DNA of 26,742 nt from Spongiibacteraceae bacterium UBA5047 (GTDB taxonomy: Bacteria > Pseudomonadota > Gammaproteobacteria > Pseudomonadales > Spongiibacteraceae). The stretch spans positions 6,836 to 33,577 of the forward strand of contig DIBR01000037.1 of the NCBI GenBank assembly GCA_002415025.1. Direction: 5' to 3'. Positions 7,582-16,411 of this stretch are shown here, in pieces (position 1 is the first letter of the stretch; every line of letters begins with the position of its first letter). The position numbers were made by a program, and so were the translations under genes. The notes under the pieces were generated by a model. The model worked only from the letters and a program-made list of their open reading frames with translations. It did not search any database and was not told where the DNA came from.

Positions 7582-8733
7582 ATGACTGAAGCCGCCATCG
7601 TGCACACTGCGCCACCAGCCAACCTGCTGGGAATGACGCGCGCACAGATGGCGGAGTTTATGGTGTCGCTGGGCGAGAAGCCCTTTCGAGCCCAGCAAAT
7701 CATGAAGTGGATACACCATCGTGGAGTGTCCAACTTTGATGATATGACTGATATCGGCAAGGCCTTGCGGGAACGCTTGAAAAGTGTTGCTGAAATCCGA
7801 CCGCCGCAAGTGATTAGCCAGCACGACTCCAAAGATGGCACACGCAAGTGGGCCATTGGTGTGGGCGGCGGTAATGTTGTTGAGACTGTACTGATTCCCG
7901 ACGGCGACCGGGCGACCTTATGTGTTTCGTCACAGGTGGGTTGCAGTCTGGATTGCAGCTTTTGCTCAACGGGCAAACAGGGCTTTCAGCGCGACCTCAG
8001 CGCGGCAGAAATCATTGGTCAGGTTTGGTTGGCCATTCAGTCCTATGACGGCTTTCCCTCCCACAGCAAACGTGTTGTCACCAACGTGGTGATGATGGGT
8101 ATGGGCGAGCCGTTGCTTAACTTTGATAACGTTGTCGCGGCAACCGGCCTGATGATGGACGATCTGGGTTACGGGATTTCCAAACGCCGGGTCACTCTCA
8201 GCACCTCCGGTGTTGTCCCCGCGTTGTACAAACTGGCCGAGGTTTCGCAGGTCTCGCTGGCGATTTCCCTGCACGCACCCAATGATTCATTGCGCAGCGA
8301 GCTGGTGCCGGTCAACCGGCGTTACCCCATCTCGGAATTGCTGGAAGCCTGCAATCACTATATAGCCGCCCAGCCAGACACCCATCGTGTTGTCACTGTT
8401 GAATACACATTGATAGCCGGCGTGAACGACCAGCGTGAGCACGCGATCGAGCTGGCCAAATTACTGAAAGACTTTCCCTGCAAAATTAATTTGATTCCCT
8501 TTAACCCCTTTTCGCTGTCTGACTATCAGCGGCCCAGCAAAAATGCAGTTAATCGTTTTTGGCAAGTTCTGACCGATGCCGGCTTTGTCACCACGGTGCG
8601 TACTACACGCGGTGATGATATCGATGCCGCCTGCGGACAACTCGCGGGGCAGGTGGTTGACAGAACCAGACGCAGCGCGCGTCATTTGTCTCGCTCGGAA
8701 AATATTCAGCCTATAAAACTGGTGAACAATTGA
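7582..8733 (+). CDS. rlmN: RlmN, dual-specificity 23S rRNA/tRNA adenine C2-methyltransferase
   Basis: RlmN is a radical SAM enzyme that methylates C2 of A2503 in 23S rRNA and A37 in some tRNAs. The 383-residue protein contains the cluster-binding motif CX3CX2C (CSLDCSFC) after SSQVG. It also has the GMGEPLLN motif, the VTLSTSGVVP segment and the C-terminal methyl-carrying cysteine in AACGQL. The TTG at 7564 is in frame but I prefer the ATG at 7582, because the family's homologous region starts well after it. The Shine-Dalgarno is poor in either case. Its stop overlaps the pilW ATG by one base. Confidence 0.96.
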   Translation: MTEAAIVHTAPPANLLGMTRAQMAEFMVSLGEKPFRAQQIMKWIHHRGVSNFDDMTDIGKALRERLKSVAEIRPPQVISQHDSKDGTRKWAIGVGGGNVVETVLIPDGDRATLCVSSQVGCSLDCSFCSTGKQGFQRDLSAAEIIGQVWLAIQSYDGFPSHSKRVVTNVVMMGMGEPLLNFDNVVAATGLMMDDLGYGISKRRVTLSTSGVVPALYKLAEVSQVSLAISLHAPNDSLRSELVPVNRRYPISELLEACNHYIAAQPDTHRVVTVEYTLIAGVNDQREHAIELAKLLKDFPCKINLIPFNPFSLSDYQRPSKNAVNRFWQVLTDAGFVTTVRTTRGDDIDAACGQLAGQVVDRTRRSARHLSRSENIQPIKLVNN

Positions 8734-9506
8734 TGAAAGTTATGGCCCGCTGCGCCCAGCTGTTAGTAATCGCGTTGCTGTTGACGGCTTGTGTAACAAC
8801 GACCAACTCGCGCTATGCTGATAAAAAAGATGAGCAAAAGGCTTTAGAGATTTCCAGTCAGTTAGCCCGGACGTATATCAGTCGCGGCGAATGGGAGTCG
8901 GCCAAGCGTCATTTGCGTTATGCGATTGAAACCGACCCCAAAAATGCCGAGGCCCACGAAGGCCTTGCGCTGGTATTTCAAAATACCGGTGAACTGGAAC
9001 TGGCAAGCCAGCACTACGACAAGGCACTGGGCTACGCGCCGGACAATACGCGTGTGCGTAACAACTATGCAGCGTTTCTGTATGATCAGGAACGCTATGT
9101 GGAAGCGGCGAAGGAATTTAATCGTGTTGCTGAAGATGTTTTGTACGAAGGCCGTCTCAACGCCTTTCTCAATCTTGGGCGTTGCTACGACAAACTGAAC
9201 AAGCCTGAACAAGCGGCCGCCACCTACAAGCGCGCTTTTCTGATGGACAGGAATTCGGTGCCGGCATTGTTTGGTATGGCCAAGGCGCTATACGAAACAG
9301 GTGATTTCCCCCGGTCGCAGACCTATTACGATGAATTCAGAAAGCGGGTGGAAAAGCAGTCAGCCGCGAGTTTGTGGTTGGGTATTCGTCTGGCAGACAA
9401 GTTTGGCGACAAAAATACCCACGCCAGTTATGCGCTGGCATTAAAGAATCTTTACCCGCGATCGCGGGAATACCTTGAGTACCGCGCATACAGCGGCGAA
9501 CAGTAG
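8733..9506 (+). CDS. pilW: PilW/PilF, type IV pilus secretin pilotin lipoprotein (TPR)
   Basis: This is an outer-membrane TPR lipoprotein that assists assembly of the PilQ secretin. It is called PilF in Pseudomonas and PilW in Neisseria. The 257-residue protein has a lipoprotein signal with lipobox LTAC (C20). About six tetratricopeptide repeats follow from residue ~40, with typical spacing such as AEAHEGLALVFQNTGELELASQHYDKAL. I chose the ATG at 8733, which overlaps the rlmN stop and has GGTGA at 8721-8725; the TTG at 8730 is in frame but unlikely. The position between rlmN and rodZ is the conserved gammaproteobacterial one. Confidence 0.93.
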   Translation: MKVMARCAQLLVIALLLTACVTTTNSRYADKKDEQKALEISSQLARTYISRGEWESAKRHLRYAIETDPKNAEAHEGLALVFQNTGELELASQHYDKALGYAPDNTRVRNNYAAFLYDQERYVEAAKEFNRVAEDVLYEGRLNAFLNLGRCYDKLNKPEQAAATYKRAFLMDRNSVPALFGMAKALYETGDFPRSQTYYDEFRKRVEKQSAASLWLGIRLADKFGDKNTHASYALALKNLYPRSREYLEYRAYSGEQ

Positions 9507-9530
9507 CTAGGTCTCAACAGGGGGAACCCT

Positions 9531-10004
9531 ATGGAGCGCGAATTGAACGATAGTGATAGCCGACAGGAGCCGGGCGATAGCCTGCGTCAGGCGCGTGAAG
9601 CAGCCGGCCTGACAACGAAGGAAGTTGCCGACAGCCTGAATTTGATTCTCGGCAATATCGAGGCGATCGAGTCTAATCAGTACGAAAAAATGAACGCAGG
9701 GCTGTTTGTACGGGGCTACGTCAAAAACTACGCGCGCTTTCTCGGGCTGGATGCGGATGCTCTGGTCGCAGCTGCAGACATTCGGCTGAAGGGCGTATCG
9801 CGTGCGGACGGCAAGAGCACACAGACGCGAACAGGTATTGATGGTTTTCCGGAAATCAAGCCGGCTCACAAAGTCATGGCAGCGCTGATCGGAGCTGCTC
9901 TGATCTGGTTCGGGGTCAGCGCCCTGTTTTCTGGCGCCCCCGCTGATGATGCGGGTGATGTGAATCAAACGCCAGCGGCTGCTGGTGTGGAGAGTGGGGA
10001 ATAA
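9531..10004 (+). CDS. rodZ: RodZ-like membrane HTH protein lacking the periplasmic domain
   Basis: RodZ links MreB to the cell-wall elongation machinery. The 157-residue protein keeps the cytoplasmic Cro/C1-type helix-turn-helix domain (about residues 16-85, with GDSLRQAREAAGLTTKEVAD and GLFVRGYVKNYARFLGLD), a linker, and one membrane segment (about 115-134, VMAALIGAALIWFGVSALF). Only about 23 residues follow the membrane segment. The ~200-residue periplasmic part of E. coli RodZ, including DUF4115, is missing. No remnant lies downstream, because ispG starts two bases after the stop. This is therefore a clean short form rather than an obvious frameshift. The locus and HTH make the family call firm; full RodZ function is uncertain. 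Confidence 0.85.
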   Translation: MERELNDSDSRQEPGDSLRQAREAAGLTTKEVADSLNLILGNIEAIESNQYEKMNAGLFVRGYVKNYARFLGLDADALVAAADIRLKGVSRADGKSTQTRTGIDGFPEIKPAHKVMAALIGAALIWFGVSALFSGAPADDAGDVNQTPAAAGVESGE

Positions 10005-10006
10005 CT

Positions 10007-11122
10007 ATGCAACACGAGTCTCCAATCGTTCGTCGTAAATCTCGCCAGATTATGGTTGGCAATGTTGCGGTGGGCGGTGATGCGCCTATTTCTGTGCAGA
10101 GCATGACGAATACTGAGACCTGTGATGTAGAAGCGACCGTTGCGCAAATACGGCAGCTGGAAAAGGCCTGCGCGGACATTGTACGGGTATCGGTTCCCAG
10201 TCTGGATGCGGCTGAGGCGTTTCGGGAAATTCGCAAACAGGTGAACGTACCACTGGTTGCAGACATCCATTTTGATCATAAAATTGCCTTGAAGGTCGCC
10301 GAATACGGTGTTGATTGCCTGCGTATTAATCCGGGTAATATCGGCCGTGAAGACAAAGTGCGCGCAGTTATTGATGCCGCCCGTGATAAAAATATTCCGC
10401 TGCGAATTGGTGTTAATGCCGGCTCACTGGAAAGGGACTTGCAACGCAAGTATGGCGAGCCGACCGCAGACGCGCTGGTTGAGTCGGCGATGCGCCACGT
10501 TGATATTCTCGACAAACTCGATTTCCAGAACTTCAAGGTCAGCGTCAAAGCTTCGGATGTATTTCTGGCAGTAGGCGCCTATCGCAAACTGGCGACGCTC
10601 ATTGAGCAACCCTTGCATCTGGGGATTACCGAGGCCGGGGCGCTGCGTGGCGGCACAGTTAAGTCGTCAGTGGGTCTGGGCATGCTGTTGATGGACGGCA
10701 TTGGTGACACAATTCGGGTGTCGCTGGCCGCCGACCCGGTAGAAGAAATCAAGGTTGGCTATGAAATTCTCAAGAGCCTGAAGCTGCGATCCAAAGGCAT
10801 TAACTTTATTGCCTGCCCCAGCTGCTCACGTCAGAACTTTGATGTGATTGGCACCATGAATGAGCTGGAGGCCCGTCTGGAAGATGTGACTACTCCGGTG
10901 GACGTAGCCGTGATCGGTTGTTTTGTGAATGGTCCCGGTGAGTCCAAGGAAGTGGATATTGGCATTACCGGTGGCAGCCCGAGCAACATGATATATATCG
11001 ACGGCAAAACCGACCACAAAACCCAGAACACCGGGCTGGTGGACCACCTCGAAGGCCTGATTCGCGAGCGCGTTGCGAAAAAGCAGGCTGAAGAACAGGA
11101 TATTATTGCCCGCCAGTCCTGA
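10007..11122 (+). CDS. ispG: IspG, 4-hydroxy-3-methylbut-2-enyl-diphosphate synthase
   Basis: IspG (GcpE) is the [4Fe-4S] enzyme of the MEP pathway that converts MEcPP to HMBPP. The 371-residue protein starts with RRKSRQIMVGNVAVGG and QSMTNT. It has the ADIHFD barrel motif and carries the cluster ligands C270 and C273 (ACPSCSRQ), C305 (GCFVNGPGE) and E312, at E. coli numbering. The SITG-like GITGGSP segment is also present. It starts two bases after rodZ and is followed by hisS. It depends on Fe-S clusters, so functionally it relies on the upstream SUF locus. Confidence 0.98.
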   Translation: MQHESPIVRRKSRQIMVGNVAVGGDAPISVQSMTNTETCDVEATVAQIRQLEKACADIVRVSVPSLDAAEAFREIRKQVNVPLVADIHFDHKIALKVAEYGVDCLRINPGNIGREDKVRAVIDAARDKNIPLRIGVNAGSLERDLQRKYGEPTADALVESAMRHVDILDKLDFQNFKVSVKASDVFLAVGAYRKLATLIEQPLHLGITEAGALRGGTVKSSVGLGMLLMDGIGDTIRVSLAADPVEEIKVGYEILKSLKLRSKGINFIACPSCSRQNFDVIGTMNELEARLEDVTTPVDVAVIGCFVNGPGESKEVDIGITGGSPSNMIYIDGKTDHKTQNTGLVDHLEGLIRERVAKKQAEEQDIIARQS

Positions 11123-11153
11123 ACCTGGCGGTTGCTACAAAGATCAAGGGACT

Positions 11154-12434
11154 ATGGCCAGAATCCAGTCAATTCGTGGAATGAACGATCTGCTGCCGGC
11201 GGAAACGCCGGTATGGCAGTATCTTGAGGCGCAGCTGCGAGACTTGCTGGGCCGCTACGGCTACAGCGAGATCCGCTTTCCGATAGTAGAACAAACCGAG
11301 CTGTTCAAGCGTTCGATCGGTGAAGTTACTGATATCGTAGAAAAGGAAATGTATACCTTCGAGGATCGTAATGGCGACAGTCTGACGCTGCGTCCCGAAG
11401 GAACGGCTTCCTGTGTGCGTGCCTGCGAACAGGCCGGGCTGCTCTACAATCAGGTGCAGCGTTTGTGGTATGCGGGTCCGATGTTTCGCCACGAAAGGCC
11501 GCAAAAAGGGCGCTTGCGGCAGTTCCATCAGGTTGGCGTGGAAGCGTTTGGCATGACCGGGCCGGATATTGATGCTGAGTTGATCATGCTCAGCGCCCGG
11601 TTGTGGAAACAGCTGGGAATCCATTCCGGGCTGACGCTGGAGCTCAATACGCTGGGCAGCAGTGAGAGCCGACGGGCTTACCGGCAAGCGCTGGTGGACT
11701 ACTTAAGGCCTTTAAAGGCGGAGCTGGATGAAGATAGTCAGCGTCGCCTCGACAGCAATCCGCTGCGAATACTCGACAGCAAGGTCGGGTCGACTCAGGC
11801 CTTGCTCGCGAAGGCGCCGGTGTTTGATGCTTATCTGGACGAGGAGTCGCGAGCGCATTTTACCGAGTTGTGCGCGATGCTGGATGCTGTCGGCATCGCC
11901 TACAAGTTGAATCCCACGCTGGTGCGCGGGCTGGACTACTATGGCCTGACGGTGTTTGAGTGGACAACCGACCTGTTGGGTGCCCAGGGCACGGTCTGTG
12001 CCGGCGGTCGTTACGATGGTCTGGTAGAGCAGCTTGGTGGCAAAGCCACTCCGGCAGTGGGTTTTGCCATGGGTATAGAGCGTTTATGCCTGCTGCTGGA
12101 AGCAACGGGCAATTTACCGGAGAAAACGGCGCAGGCTGATGTCTATGTCATAGCCTCCGGCGCGGGCGCCCAGCGTCAGGCCTTGAAACTGGCTGAAACG
12201 CTGCGTGAAAGCTTGCCACTGAGAGTGCTGGCGCATTGTGGCGGGGGCAGTTTCAAGAGTCAGTTCAAGAAAGCAGATAAATCCGGTGCTTCTGTTGCGC
12301 TCGTTATCGGTGAAGAGGAAGCAGAAGCGGATCAGGTTCAGTTAAAATGGCTGCGCGATGATGGGGCAGAGCAACAAACCCTCCCCCGGAATGCGCTGGT
12401 TGATGTCCTGCGTGACAAGCTGAACAGACAATAG
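11154..12434 (+). CDS. hisS: Histidyl-tRNA synthetase
   Basis: HisRS charges tRNA-His. The class II core is clear in the 426-residue protein: IRGMNDLLPAETPVWQYLE at the start, motif 2 around YAGPMFRHERPQKGRLRQFHQVGVE, the histidine-specific LVRGLDYYGLTVFEW, and motif 3 around GGRYDGLVEQLGGKATPAVGFAMGIERL. A C-terminal anticodon-binding domain follows from about residue 330. I chose the ATG at 11154, preceded by AAGGG. An in-frame upstream extension to 11073 overlaps ispG and has no homologous sequence. Confidence 0.97.
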   Translation: MARIQSIRGMNDLLPAETPVWQYLEAQLRDLLGRYGYSEIRFPIVEQTELFKRSIGEVTDIVEKEMYTFEDRNGDSLTLRPEGTASCVRACEQAGLLYNQVQRLWYAGPMFRHERPQKGRLRQFHQVGVEAFGMTGPDIDAELIMLSARLWKQLGIHSGLTLELNTLGSSESRRAYRQALVDYLRPLKAELDEDSQRRLDSNPLRILDSKVGSTQALLAKAPVFDAYLDEESRAHFTELCAMLDAVGIAYKLNPTLVRGLDYYGLTVFEWTTDLLGAQGTVCAGGRYDGLVEQLGGKATPAVGFAMGIERLCLLLEATGNLPEKTAQADVYVIASGAGAQRQALKLAETLRESLPLRVLAHCGGGSFKSQFKKADKSGASVALVIGEEEAEADQVQLKWLRDDGAEQQTLPRNALVDVLRDKLNRQ

Positions 12435-12479
12435 AAAAACAACAGTAAACAAGACGCTAAATAGTAGAAAGGAGCGAGT

Positions 12480-13154
12480 GTGGAACCCTATCGCACAGAC
12501 GAAGAACAGATTGATGCCCTGAAAACATGGTGGCAAGACAATGGCAAATCGGTGGTGCTGGGTATACTCGCGGCGCTGGCTCTGGTGTTTGGCTGGCAGG
12601 GTTGGCAGAAGCAGCAGGGCGACCGTGTTGCCGAAGCGTCGGCGATGTATCAGAGTTTGCTCGAAGCCGATTCTGCCGCAGAAAGCGGCGCTGCGCAGCT
12701 CACGACCGCAAAGCACCTGGCAGAAACGCTGAAAAGCGAATTTCCCGGTATGACCTACGCCGTATTCGCGGCCATGTATAAAGCGAAATATGCTGCTAGC
12801 GACAACGATTGGCAAACTGCCGAGAAGGAGCTTGACTGGGTTATAGCCCAGAAGCCCGACGCGCCGTTACTGTTGCAAGCCAAGGTGCGGCTTGCGCACG
12901 TGTTGCTGGCGCAAAAACGCTATGAAGATGCACAGAAGACGCTGGAAGGCTCTGATCTGGGTAGCTACGCTGCGCTTATCGCTGAAACACGTGGTGATAT
13001 TTTGCTGGCGCAGGGCAAAAACGCGGAGGCATTGGAGGCTTACCAACAGGCCAAAGCGCAGCTCGCGCTGTTGGAAAATGCGTCGCCAAACCCTCTGCTG
13101 GACATGAAGATTCGAGATTTAGCACCAGCCACATCCGGAGCGGCTAGCGAATGA
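12480..13154 (+). CDS. yfgM: YfgM-like inner-membrane TPR protein
   Basis: YfgM is an inner-membrane, periplasm-facing TPR protein associated with the SecYEG/PpiD chaperone network. The 224-residue protein opens with the conserved cytosolic stretch EPYRTDEEQIDALKTWWQDN, then a single membrane helix (about residues 24-41). A periplasmic helical domain with TPR-like repeats follows. The start is GTG at 12480, preceded by AAGGAG (12469-12474) at good spacing. The gene sits between hisS and bamB as in E. coli and Pseudomonas, and its stop overlaps the bamB start by four bases. Confidence 0.92.
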   Translation: MEPYRTDEEQIDALKTWWQDNGKSVVLGILAALALVFGWQGWQKQQGDRVAEASAMYQSLLEADSAAESGAAQLTTAKHLAETLKSEFPGMTYAVFAAMYKAKYAASDNDWQTAEKELDWVIAQKPDAPLLLQAKVRLAHVLLAQKRYEDAQKTLEGSDLGSYAALIAETRGDILLAQGKNAEALEAYQQAKAQLALLENASPNPLLDMKIRDLAPATSGAASE

Positions 13155-14338
13155 ATGGTTTTTTGAAGGCGCTGTTGCCGTTGTCGGTTTTGCTGATCAC
13201 AGCCTGCGCCGGAACACCCGAAGAAAACGAGCCTGCTGAACTGACCGATTTCGTCATCGAGCGCGAGTTGGATCGCTTGTGGGCAACCACGGTGGGCGAA
13301 GGACAGGGCAAGGGTCTGTATCAGTTACGGCCGGTTGTTGAAGGCGACACGCTCTACGTGGTTTCCGCCGATGGTGTGCTGCAGGCGCATGATGCCCTGA
13401 GTGGAAAGCAGCGCTGGAAGCGTAAATTGGAGTTGACCATCAGTGGCGGCGTCGGCATCGACGACGAGCGATTGTTTCTTGGCACAACCGAAGGTCTGGT
13501 GTTGGCGCTAGACCAGGAGGGCGCCGAGCTGTGGCGCGCGAAGGTCAATGGTGAAGTGTTGGCGCCACCGGTCAGCAATGACGATATCGTTGTGGTTCAG
13601 ACCTACGACGGACAGCTGGTAGCGTTTGATGCCGGCAACGGTGAAAAGCGCTGGACCTACACCGCCAGCGTGCCACGCTTGACCCTTCGCGGCACCTCTA
13701 CGCCGGTTCTTGATGGCCAGTTTGTCTTCGCGGGGCTGGCCAACGGCCGGATTGTGGCGCTGGACGAGAAAACCGGCGAGCTTCGCTGGGAGCAACGTGT
13801 TTCCGTTGCAAAAGGCAGTACTGAAATTGAGCGTCTGTCCGATGTGGATGGCAGCTTGTTGCTCGATTCCGGAGTGATTTATGCGGCCGGCTACCAAGGC
13901 AAACTCATCGCGGTGGAAGCACGCAGCGGGCGGCGCATGTGGGAGCGAGACCTTTCCAGCCATACTGGCCCGGTTGAAGGTTACGGCAACGTCTATGTGG
14001 CTGATGCCGAAGGCAGTATTCATGCGTTCGAGAAAAATGGTCAAGGGGTCATCTGGACTCAAACCATTTTATCGCGGCGCAAACTGACCGAGCCGGCGAT
14101 TCTCAGCGGTAGTCTGGTGGTGGGTGACTTTGAAGGTTACCTGCACTTTGTTTCACAGGTTGACGGCCATCTGGTTTCCCGTGTGCAGGTTGATGACAGC
14201 GGTATGCGGGCACCGATGCTGGTCAATGAAGACCGCCTGTATGCCTTCAGCAATGCCGGCACACTGGTTGCCTATAGCTTTGACCGCAGCGGCAGCACCA
14301 GCAGTAAGCGCAGCTTCGGCCCTCGACAACTGCGTTAG
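13151..14338 (+). CDS. bamB: BamB, outer-membrane protein assembly lipoprotein
   Basis: BamB is a beta-propeller lipoprotein of the BAM complex that inserts beta-barrel proteins in the outer membrane. The 395-residue protein has a lipoprotein signal with lipobox ITAC (C19). It is followed by PQQ-like propeller repeats of the form G.L.A.D...G..RW, for example VLQAHDALSGKQRWKRKL, LVAFDAGNGEKRWTYTA and IVALDEKTGELRWEQRV. The conserved PVLDG and YLHFVSQVDG segments also fit. It overlaps yfgM by four bases. The following hairpin at 14349-14370 separates it from der. Confidence 0.96.
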   Translation: MNGFLKALLPLSVLLITACAGTPEENEPAELTDFVIERELDRLWATTVGEGQGKGLYQLRPVVEGDTLYVVSADGVLQAHDALSGKQRWKRKLELTISGGVGIDDERLFLGTTEGLVLALDQEGAELWRAKVNGEVLAPPVSNDDIVVVQTYDGQLVAFDAGNGEKRWTYTASVPRLTLRGTSTPVLDGQFVFAGLANGRIVALDEKTGELRWEQRVSVAKGSTEIERLSDVDGSLLLDSGVIYAAGYQGKLIAVEARSGRRMWERDLSSHTGPVEGYGNVYVADAEGSIHAFEKNGQGVIWTQTILSRRKLTEPAILSGSLVVGDFEGYLHFVSQVDGHLVSRVQVDDSGMRAPMLVNEDRLYAFSNAGTLVAYSFDRSGSTSSKRSFGPRQLR

Positions 14339-14348
14339 TTGAACACCT

Positions 14349-14374
14349 CCCGCAGAAAGCCTTCTGCGGGAAAT
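14349..14374 (+). terminator. Hairpin between bamB and der (weak terminator)
   Basis: A nine-base-pair stem CCCGCAGAA/TTCTGCGGG (14349-14357 with 14362-14370) with loop AGCC is followed by only a mixed AAATTTT tract. It could attenuate readthrough from bamB into der or stabilise the bamB mRNA end. Confidence 0.55.
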
Positions 14375-14397
14375 TTTAAGCAGGACAGAAAGTGAGC

Positions 14398-15819
14398 ATG
14401 ATTCCGGTTGTTGCCCTGGTAGGGCGACCCAATGTGGGGAAGTCCACGCTGTTTAATCGGCTCACGCGCAGCCGGGATGCGCTGGTGGCCAACTTTCCCG
14501 GCCTGACCAGGGACCGCAAATACGGCGAAGTCACGCACGGCGATGCACGTTTTATTGTTATTGATACCGGCGGTATCACCGGCGACGAAGAAGGCATCGA
14601 TAGCGCTATGGCGCAACAGTCGAAAATGGCGGTAACTGAAGCCGATGCCGTTGTGTTTATGCTGGATTCGCGTGCCGGACTAACCCCTTCCGATCAATTG
14701 CTGGCGAGCCAGTTTCGCACTATTGGCAAGCCGGTTTTCTACGTAGCCAATAAGATAGACGGTGTTGACCCCGATGTCGCTATGGCTGATTTTTATCAGT
14801 TGGGCGTAGAAGCCATTTATCCCATTACCGCAACCCACGGGCGCGGGGTGAAACACCTGCTCGATGCGCTGGTAGACACCTTCCCGGCGGTTCCAGACGT
14901 TGACGAATCTGCCGAAGCGGCAGAAAAAGGCATCCGGATTGCGATTATCGGTCGTCCGAATGTGGGCAAATCAACGCTGGTTAACCGCTTGCTGGGCGAA
15001 GAGCGAGTGGTAGTGTATGACCAGCCGGGGACGACCCGCGACAGCATTTATATTCACTACGAGCGCGATGGCGAGCCCTACACCCTGATAGATACGGCGG
15101 GTGTGCGGCGCCGTAAAAATGTCACCGAAACTGTCGAAAAGTTTTCTATCGTAAAAACGCTGAAGGCCATCGACGATTCGAATGTCACCATTCTGGTACT
15201 TGATGCCCGCGAGGGCGTGGTTGACCAGGACCTGCATTTGCTGGGGCAGGTTATCGAGTCGGGCAGGGCACTGGTGTTGGCGGTGAATAAGTGGGACGGG
15301 CTGGAAGCGGACCACAAAGACCGCGTTAAAGTTGAATTGCAGCGGCGCTTGCAGTTTATCGATTACGCCGAAGTGCATTTTATTTCTGCGCTGCACGGCA
15401 CGGGTGTGGGGCATTTGTATGAGTCCGTTGCCAAATCCTTTGCCTCTGCCACAGACAAATTTTCAACCCGACAGCTGAACACTATTCTGGAGGGTGCGGT
15501 GTTTGATCATGCGCCACCGCTAGTGAATGGCCGCCGCATCAAACTGCGCTATGCTCATGCCGGTGGGCATAATCCGCCGATTATTGTCATTCACGGCAAC
15601 CAGACCGACAAAGTGCCGGATAGCTACAAACGCTACCTGGAAAAAACCTTCCGCAAACACCTTGATATGGTGGGCACACCGATTCGTATCGAGTTTCGCA
15701 CCAGCGACAACCCCTTCGAAGGCAAGAAAAACAAGCTCACCAACCGTCAGGTCAATCGCAAGAAGCGCCTGATGAAATTTGTGAAAAAGAAGGATTCCAA
15801 GAAGAAGCGTGGCAAGTAA
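14398..15819 (+). CDS. der: Der (EngA), ribosome-assembly GTPase
   Basis: Der is an essential GTPase with two tandem G domains needed for 50S ribosome assembly. The first P-loop GRPNVGKS is at residues 9-16 with DTGGI and NKID motifs. The second GRPNVGKS is near residue 183, followed by DTAGVRR and NKWD. The C-terminal KH-like domain ends in a lysine/arginine-rich tail (NRQVNRKKRLMKFVKKKDSKKKRGK region). I chose the ATG at 14398 because homologues begin M[V/I]PVVALVGRPNVGKS. The GTG at 14392 has better Shine-Dalgarno spacing from AGGA (14382-14385) and remains possible. Confidence 0.97.
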   Translation: MIPVVALVGRPNVGKSTLFNRLTRSRDALVANFPGLTRDRKYGEVTHGDARFIVIDTGGITGDEEGIDSAMAQQSKMAVTEADAVVFMLDSRAGLTPSDQLLASQFRTIGKPVFYVANKIDGVDPDVAMADFYQLGVEAIYPITATHGRGVKHLLDALVDTFPAVPDVDESAEAAEKGIRIAIIGRPNVGKSTLVNRLLGEERVVVYDQPGTTRDSIYIHYERDGEPYTLIDTAGVRRRKNVTETVEKFSIVKTLKAIDDSNVTILVLDAREGVVDQDLHLLGQVIESGRALVLAVNKWDGLEADHKDRVKVELQRRLQFIDYAEVHFISALHGTGVGHLYESVAKSFASATDKFSTRQLNTILEGAVFDHAPPLVNGRRIKLRYAHAGGHNPPIIVIHGNQTDKVPDSYKRYLEKTFRKHLDMVGTPIRIEFRTSDNPFEGKKNKLTNRQVNRKKRLMKFVKKKDSKKKRGK

Positions 15820-15836
15820 ACTGGCACTACATTTTC

Positions 15837-15898
15837 TGTAGGAGCCTGCCCTGCAGGCGAATAACCGGATAAATTCGCCTGCAGGGCAGGCTCCTACA
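15837..15898. repeat. REP-like inverted pair, copy 1
   Basis: Two 24-base units (15838-15861 and 15874-15897) are perfect inverted copies separated by 12 bases; the match extends one base outward on each side. Each unit reads GTAGGAGC at one end and GCGAA at the other, with an inner CCTGC/GCAGG hairpin around CCT. This is the design of pseudomonad REP elements. It lies just after der and may also end or stabilise its transcript. Confidence 0.85.
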
Positions 15899-15918
15899 AG
15901 GTAGTTTGTGGGACCGCT

Positions 15919-16311
15919 ATGCAAAAGCCCGACCTCGACAACTCTGAACATATCCGCGAATTTGTCGAAGCCTTCTACGACAAATTGCTCAACGACGAGC
16001 GCCTCGCCCCCATTTTTCTCGACGTTGCCGCCGTGGATATTCGCGAGCATTTTCCCCGCATTCAGGCATACTGGGAAAAGCTGCTGCTTGGCGGCAGTGA
16101 CTATAACCGCCATACGATGAACATCCACCGCCAGCTCAATAACAAACAAACGCTGACGGATGCAGATTTTGACCGCTGGCTGGACTATTTTGTCACCACC
16201 GCTGACGCGCACTTCTCCGGTGAGCGCACCGAGCGCGCCAAGCGGGTTGCCAGTCAGATTGCTGAGAATATGCGTAAGGCACTGGAGCGGGATTCGGGAA
16301 AGCCCCTATAG
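15919..16311 (+). CDS. Group III-type truncated haemoglobin
   Basis: This is a small single-domain globin of the truncated haemoglobin family, probably binding haem and O2 or NO in the cytosol. The 130-residue protein begins around a HIREFVEAFYDKLLND helix. It has the YWEKLLLGG stretch (residues 51-59), the likely proximal histidine in NIHRQL (H70), and FDRWLDYFVTTADAHFSG (84-101), which matches the CtrHb/group III pattern. GGGA near 15910 may be the RBS. It is isolated between REP elements and has no operon partner, so it may be an independently regulated or acquired gene. The ligand and role are inferred from the family only. Confidence 0.82.
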   Translation: MQKPDLDNSEHIREFVEAFYDKLLNDERLAPIFLDVAAVDIREHFPRIQAYWEKLLLGGSDYNRHTMNIHRQLNNKQTLTDADFDRWLDYFVTTADAHFSGERTERAKRVASQIAENMRKALERDSGKPL

Positions 16312-16362
16312 TACGGTTTTTGTGAGAGATTCTATGTTGTTTGGCAAGACCCTCTGAGAATA

Positions 16363-16386
16363 TTCGCCGGCAGGGCCAGCTCCTAC
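16363..16386 (-). repeat. Solitary REP-like unit
   Basis: This is a diverged minus-orientation unit of the same family: on the minus strand GTAGGAGC, inner arms CTGGC/GCCGG around CCT, then CGAA. The inner arms differ from the other copies yet still pair with one G-U. No facing partner is nearby. Confidence 0.65.
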
Positions 16387-16411
16387 AAAGACGTCACAAA
16401 GCCGCATACCC

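Noticed and set aside
11073..11153. N-terminal extension of HisRS
   Set aside because: The extension overlaps ispG and the HisRS family starts at the MARIQSIRGMNDLLP segment coded from 11154.
15520..16212. A 230-codon minus-strand open frame spanning the der end and the globin gene
   Set aside because: It runs antisense through two well-supported genes and through the REP palindrome; no family resemblance.
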